In this document: piece by piece, positions 60,612 to 64,000 of the stretch
Numbering within the stretch: position 1 is the first letter of the stretch
How the letters are laid out: each line of letters starts with the position of its first letter
Source of the DNA: Thermobifida alba
Lineage (GTDB): Bacteria > Actinomycetota > Actinomycetes > Streptosporangiales > Streptosporangiaceae
DNA: 64,000 nucleotides
NCBI RefSeq assembly: GCF_023208015.1
Contig: NZ_CP051627.1
Span: 4,322,422 to 4,386,421, forward strand
Reading direction: 5' to 3'
Notes under the pieces: generated by a model
Databases searched by the model: none
Told to the model about the DNA's origin: nothing
The model's input: only the letters and a program-made list of their open reading frames with translations
Position numbers and translations under genes: made by a program

Positions 60612-63556
60612 GCGGTCACCTCCTCGCTCTCGTGTCTGGGGGCCTGACCGGTGCGGCTGGCCTTCTCGGCCTGTTCGTCGATGCCCGCGCCGAGGCTGTA
60701 CAGGATGTCCTGGATGAGGCCGATCACCAGCACGTAGACGCCGAAGTCGAAGGCCAGCGACGAGGTGAGGTGCACCGGCTCCAGGAACGGCAGGTGCAGG
60801 TCGAAGGCGCCCCCGGCGAGGATCTCGGTGCCGAACACCGCCCCGGCCAGCGCCGTTCCGGTGGTGATCGCCAGCCCCAGGCCGATCAGCAGGCCGGGGG
60901 GCAGCCGCAGCGCCAGGTAGAGTTCGTGGCGCCCGCCCGCCAGGTAGCGCACGACGAGGCCGAGACCCGCCACGATGCCGCCCGCGAACCCGCCCCCGAC
61001 CTGGGTGTGGCCGGTGAACAGCAGGAAGACCGAGAGCACGATGGTCACGGGGAACAGCAGGCGGGCCACCACCTCGAAGATGACCGACCGGCGTTCCTGG
61101 GCCAGGGACAGCACGCCGGGCAGCCACAGCGGCTTGTGCGCCACACGCGGGGTGATCACGTCGTCCGCGCGGGCCAGGGGCAGCGGGTTCCACTCGACCT
61201 CCTCGGGGGAGGGGAGCTGGGGAATCCGTGCCACGATCCGCCCGGTCTCCACGCGGGTGCGGGGCAGCCGGGCGCGGCGGCGCACGAACAGCAGGCTCGC
61301 CACCCCCGCGGCGGCCGCCGCCAGCACCGAGATCTCCCCCATGGTGTCCCAGGCGCGCACGTCCACCAGCAGCACGCTGACGATGTTGCGCCCGCCCGCC
61401 TCCTCGGCCGCCGCGGGGAACTGCCCGGAGACCGACTCGGCGCGCCGCCCGGCGAGGGTGAGGTAGGCCATCATCGACACCAGCACTCCGGTGGTCACGC
61501 CGATGCCCAGGTTCACCAGGCGGCGGCTGCGCAGCACCGGGGTGGAGAAGCGCGGCGGCAGGCGGCGCAGCACCAGCACGAACACCACCAGGCTGACGGT
61601 TTCGACCAGGAACTGGGTGAGCGCCAGGTCGGGGGCGCCGTGCAGCGCGAACAGGGTCGCGGTGCCGTAGCCGGTCATCCCCGCCAGCACCACCGCGTAC
61701 AGGCGGCCGCGCACCATCAGGGTCCACAGCGCCGAGACGATGATGATGGCGGCCGGGATGAGCTGGGCGTAGGAGTCGATCCAGCGCACCGGCGGCGTCT
61801 CCAGGGTCCACAGCTGTCCCCACACGATCGGCACTGCGCTGACCACGAGCAGCGACACCATGATCGTGCCGAGGTAGAGCGGCAGCGAACCGCGCTGGGT
61901 GAGGCCGGTGACCTGGGTGGCGAAGCTGGAGACGTAGTAGACGATGCGCCGGTAGACGTTTCCGGCGTCGGGCAGCGCGAACCGGGCGCCCAGCCACGAC
62001 ACCAGCACCCGCCGCTGGAACAGCAGCAGACCGCCCACCAGGCACAGCGCCGACAGCAGCAGCGGAAGCGAGAGGCCGTGCCACAGCGCCAGGTGGGCCG
62101 GGGCGCGTCCGGCGTTGCCGGCCACCGTGTCGGCGTAGGCGGCCAGCACCGGGTCCACGAGCGCCGCACCGAGGCCGCCCGCCAGGCCCAGCGCGGCGAG
62201 GACCACGGCGGGCGCGACGAACAGCGGACCCGGGGGGTGCAGGGGGGTGGGGGAGACGTTCTGCTTGTCGAGGAAGGCGCCCCACAGGAACCGCAGGCTG
62301 TAGCCGACGGTGAGGACGGAGCCGAGGACCACCCCGGCCAGGCCGAGCACCACGACGGGGTCGCCGGCGTGCTGGAAGGCGTCGAACACGGACTCCTTGG
62401 CGACGAACCCGGCCAGCGGCGGCAGGCCCGCCATGGACGCCAGCGCCGCCACCGACGTCCAGAACACCACGGGCATCCTGGTCCGCAGCCCGGACAGCTC
62501 GCGCAGGTCCCGGGTGCCGGTGCTGTGGTCGATGATGCCGACGACGAGGAACAGGGGGGCCTTGAACAGGGCGTGCGCGCACAGCATGGCCAGCCCGGCG
62601 AGCGCGGCGTCGCGGGTGCCCACGCCGAAGGTCGCGGTCAGGAAGCCCAGTTGGCTCACTGTTCCGTAGGCCAGCAGCAGTTTCAGGTCGTGTTGGCGCA
62701 GCGCCTTCCACCCGGCGGCGACCATCGTCGCCGTGCCGAAGGCGAGCGCCGTGTACCGCCACACCGTGACGTCCCCGAACGCGGGCGTGAACCGCGCGAT
62801 CAGGTACACCCCCGCCTTGACCATGGCGGCGGCGTGCAGGTAGGCGCTGACCGGGGTGGGCGCCTGCATGGCCGCGGGCAGCCACAGGCTGAACGGCAGG
62901 ATCGCCGACTTCGACAGCGCGCCCACCAGGATCAGCACGAGCGCCACCGACACCAGGGTTCCGTCGGGAGGGTCGGCCAGCAGTTCGGAGATCAGGTAGG
63001 TGCCTGCGGCCTCGCCCAGCATGATCAGGCCGACCAGCATGGTCAGGCCGCCCAGCGTGGTCACGTTGATCGCCATCGCCGCGGCGCGCCGGCTGTCGCG
63101 CCGCTCGGTGTAGTGGCCGATCAGCAGATAGGAGAAGACCGTGGTCAGTTCCCAGTACAGGTAGAGCTGGATCAGGTCGTCGGCCAGGACCAGGCCGATC
63201 ATCGCGCCCGCGAAACCGGTGAGTACTCCGGCGAAGCGGCCCAGGCCGGGTTCGTCGTCGTCGAAGTAGCGGGCGCAGTAGACGAGGACCAGCGCGCCGA
63301 CCCCCGCCGCGATCAGGGTCATGACCAGTCCCAGCGCGTCCATCCGGAAGGCCAGGGCCAGGTGGTATTCGGGCGCCCAGGGAACGAGGAGCTGTTCCGG
63401 CTCGCCCGCGACCACTCCGGGCCCCCGGGCCAGCGCCCAGGTGGCGGTGACCGCCGGGACCAGGGCGAGCGCCAGGAAGGCGTTACGTCCCCACCTCCGG
63501 ACCAGGGCCGGAGCCAGAGCCGCAGCGGCGAAGTGCGCGATCAGCAGCCATATCAA
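60608..63556 (-). CDS. mnhA: Na+/H+ antiporter subunit MnhA fused to MnhB (MrpAB)
   Basis: 982 residues from a TTG start at 63556 with GAGGGGGG six bases upstream. The antiporter-like part (about 1-500) has YWELTTVFSYLLIGHYTE, LVGALSKSAILPFSLWLPAAM and YLHAAAMVKAGVYLIARF. A middle region has the MrpA C-terminal helices. The end (about 820-960) is the MrpB domain (LLFPVTIVLSVFLLFTGHT, GGGFAGGIVAGLGLVVRYLAG). First gene of the operon; mnhC overlaps it by four bases. Confidence 0.93.
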   Translation of the reverse strand: MIWLLIAHFAAAALAPALVRRWGRNAFLALALVPAVTATWALARGPGVVAGEPEQLLVPWAPEYHLALAFRMDALGLVMTLIAAGVGALVLVYCARYFDDDEPGLGRFAGVLTGFAGAMIGLVLADDLIQLYLYWELTTVFSYLLIGHYTERRDSRRAAAMAINVTTLGGLTMLVGLIMLGEAAGTYLISELLADPPDGTLVSVALVLILVGALSKSAILPFSLWLPAAMQAPTPVSAYLHAAAMVKAGVYLIARFTPAFGDVTVWRYTALAFGTATMVAAGWKALRQHDLKLLLAYGTVSQLGFLTATFGVGTRDAALAGLAMLCAHALFKAPLFLVVGIIDHSTGTRDLRELSGLRTRMPVVFWTSVAALASMAGLPPLAGFVAKESVFDAFQHAGDPVVVLGLAGVVLGSVLTVGYSLRFLWGAFLDKQNVSPTPLHPPGPLFVAPAVVLAALGLAGGLGAALVDPVLAAYADTVAGNAGRAPAHLALWHGLSLPLLLSALCLVGGLLLFQRRVLVSWLGARFALPDAGNVYRRIVYYVSSFATQVTGLTQRGSLPLYLGTIMVSLLVVSAVPIVWGQLWTLETPPVRWIDSYAQLIPAAIIIVSALWTLMVRGRLYAVVLAGMTGYGTATLFALHGAPDLALTQFLVETVSLVVFVLVLRRLPPRFSTPVLRSRRLVNLGIGVTTGVLVSMMAYLTLAGRRAESVSGQFPAAAEEAGGRNIVSVLLVDVRAWDTMGEISVLAAAAAGVASLLFVRRRARLPRTRVETGRIVARIPQLPSPEEVEWNPLPLARADDVITPRVAHKPLWLPGVLSLAQERRSVIFEVVARLLFPVTIVLSVFLLFTGHTQVGGGFAGGIVAGLGLVVRYLAGGRHELYLALRLPPGLLIGLGLAITTGTALAGAVFGTEILAGGAFDLHLPFLEPVHLTSSLAFDFGVYVLVIGLIQDILYSLGAGIDEQAEKASRTGQAPRHESEEVTA

Positions 63557-63606
63557 TATGCGCCCCCCTCACAGTGGTCGGTTTTTCGTCCCTCTTACGT
63601 GTCATG

Positions 63607-63627
63607 GCTAATTATTGTCTATGCTAA
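63607..63627. promoter_or_regulatory. AT-rich promoter/operator region between mnhA and marR
   Basis: An AT-rich patch in the 108-base divergent space holds direct GCTAA repeats 16 bases apart (63607-63611, 63623-63627) around ATTATTGTCT. It probably contains both promoters and could be the site of the adjacent MarR protein. No perfect palindrome is seen. Confidence 0.4.
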
Positions 63628-63664
63628 CTAAAAGCGGAGAGTGACCGTCGAGTGAGGTTCAGGA

Positions 63665-64000
63665 GTGGAGCGCAGCGACGCGGAGTTCGCGGAGTTCTCA
63701 CACGCGTGGGGAGAGCTGGTGCGAGCGGTCGCCCGTGCCCGGAGCCGCGGTCCGAGCGGGGTGGAGCCCAGCCTCACCCTGGCCCAGGCGCTGCTGCTGG
63801 AGAGCGCCCTCGCCGTGGGGCATCCCACGGTCGGTGAGATCGCCCACGCCGCGGGCATCTCCTCCCCGTCCGCCACCCGCATGCTCCAGCAGCTGGAGCG
63901 CAAGGGCATGGTGCGCCGCCGCCGCTCCGAGGAGGACGAGCGCGCCACCGTCGTCAGCGTCACCGCGGAGGGCAGGCGGGCACTCGACGCGCACCAGGCC
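63665..64000 (+). CDS. MarR-family transcriptional regulator (partial, cut by window end)
   Basis: 112 residues visible from GTG 63665 after AGGTTCAGGA. The winged helix-turn-helix is clear: TVGEIAHAAGISSPSATRMLQQLERKG in two pieces and the wing RRRRSEEDERATVVSVTAEGRRAL. The gene runs off the window. Divergent from the Mrp operon, which it may control. Confidence 0.85.
   Translation, partial: MERSDAEFAEFSHAWGELVRAVARARSRGPSGVEPSLTLAQALLLESALAVGHPTVGEIAHAAGISSPSATRMLQQLERKGMVRRRRSEEDERATVVSVTAEGRRALDAHQA

Noticed and set aside
60632-63631. A plus-strand frame of 999 codons opposite mnhA
   Set aside because: Shadow of the MnhAB gene, without any recognisable domain.

Overview
The window is GC-rich actinobacterial DNA, consistent with a Nocardiopsaceae-type actinomycete (Thermobifida/Nocardiopsis group). 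The basis is the strong G/C bias at third codon positions, frequent GTG starts, 4-bp ATGA/GTGA gene overlaps, a CobIJ fusion, DUF6069 and DUF4097 proteins, an IdeR/DmdR-type iron box and an ectABCD/ehu osmolyte locus. The genus cannot be fixed from sequence alone. No tRNA, rRNA, insertion sequence or CRISPR array was seen.

Layout. 1-4.3 kb: the end of the ectoine locus (ectC tail, ectD) followed by an ehuBCDA-like ABC importer for ectoine/hydroxyectoine. 4.4-26.8 kb: a large aerobic cobalamin locus with four B12 riboswitches. Its parts are cbtBA-cobQ-cobK (+), a ChlI/ChlD-like chelatase with cobO-cobB (-), cobL-cobM (+), cobG-cobH-cobIJ (-), cobN-cobF (+), and btuF-btuC-btuD with a CbiX/2Fe-2S gene (-). 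Together these genes cover the steps from precorrin-2 to adenosylated cobyric acid, plus cobalt and corrinoid uptake. 27-33.3 kb: a flavodoxin-like protein, a CPBP membrane protein, polyphosphate kinase, a MutT1-like Nudix/phosphatase, a SpoU methyltransferase and an SRPBCC protein. 33.8-36.5 kb: modABC for molybdate. 36.6-41 kb: a NarL-type two-component pair with a DUF4097 protein, an M50-like peptidase and a STAS protein. 41-44 kb: membrane proteins. 44.2-47.3 kb: an iron-siderophore importer with an iron box. 47.3-52.6 kb: a repeat-rich membrane protein, a BisC-type molybdoenzyme, a CitE-like lyase and DoxX. 52.7-54.9 kb: an OmpR/MprAB-like two-component pair. 54.9-56.9 kb: a small accessory cassette with a GntR regulator, an AT-rich palindromic operator, small unknown proteins and a truncated anti-sigma-type ATPase. 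57-63.6 kb: an Mrp Na+/H+ antiporter operon (mnhA/B fused, C, D, E, F, G), divergent from a MarR regulator cut by the window end.

The less ordinary signals are the following. Six long intergenic hairpins share a GRYGAYC-like end, and five of them lie between convergent genes. A tandem pair of about 160-bp palindromic elements lies between cobM and cobIJ. A small upstream ORF sits between the B12 riboswitch and cobN and overlaps the cobN start. MnhC carries a long charged coiled-coil tail. The GntR cassette includes a decayed RsbW-like gene.
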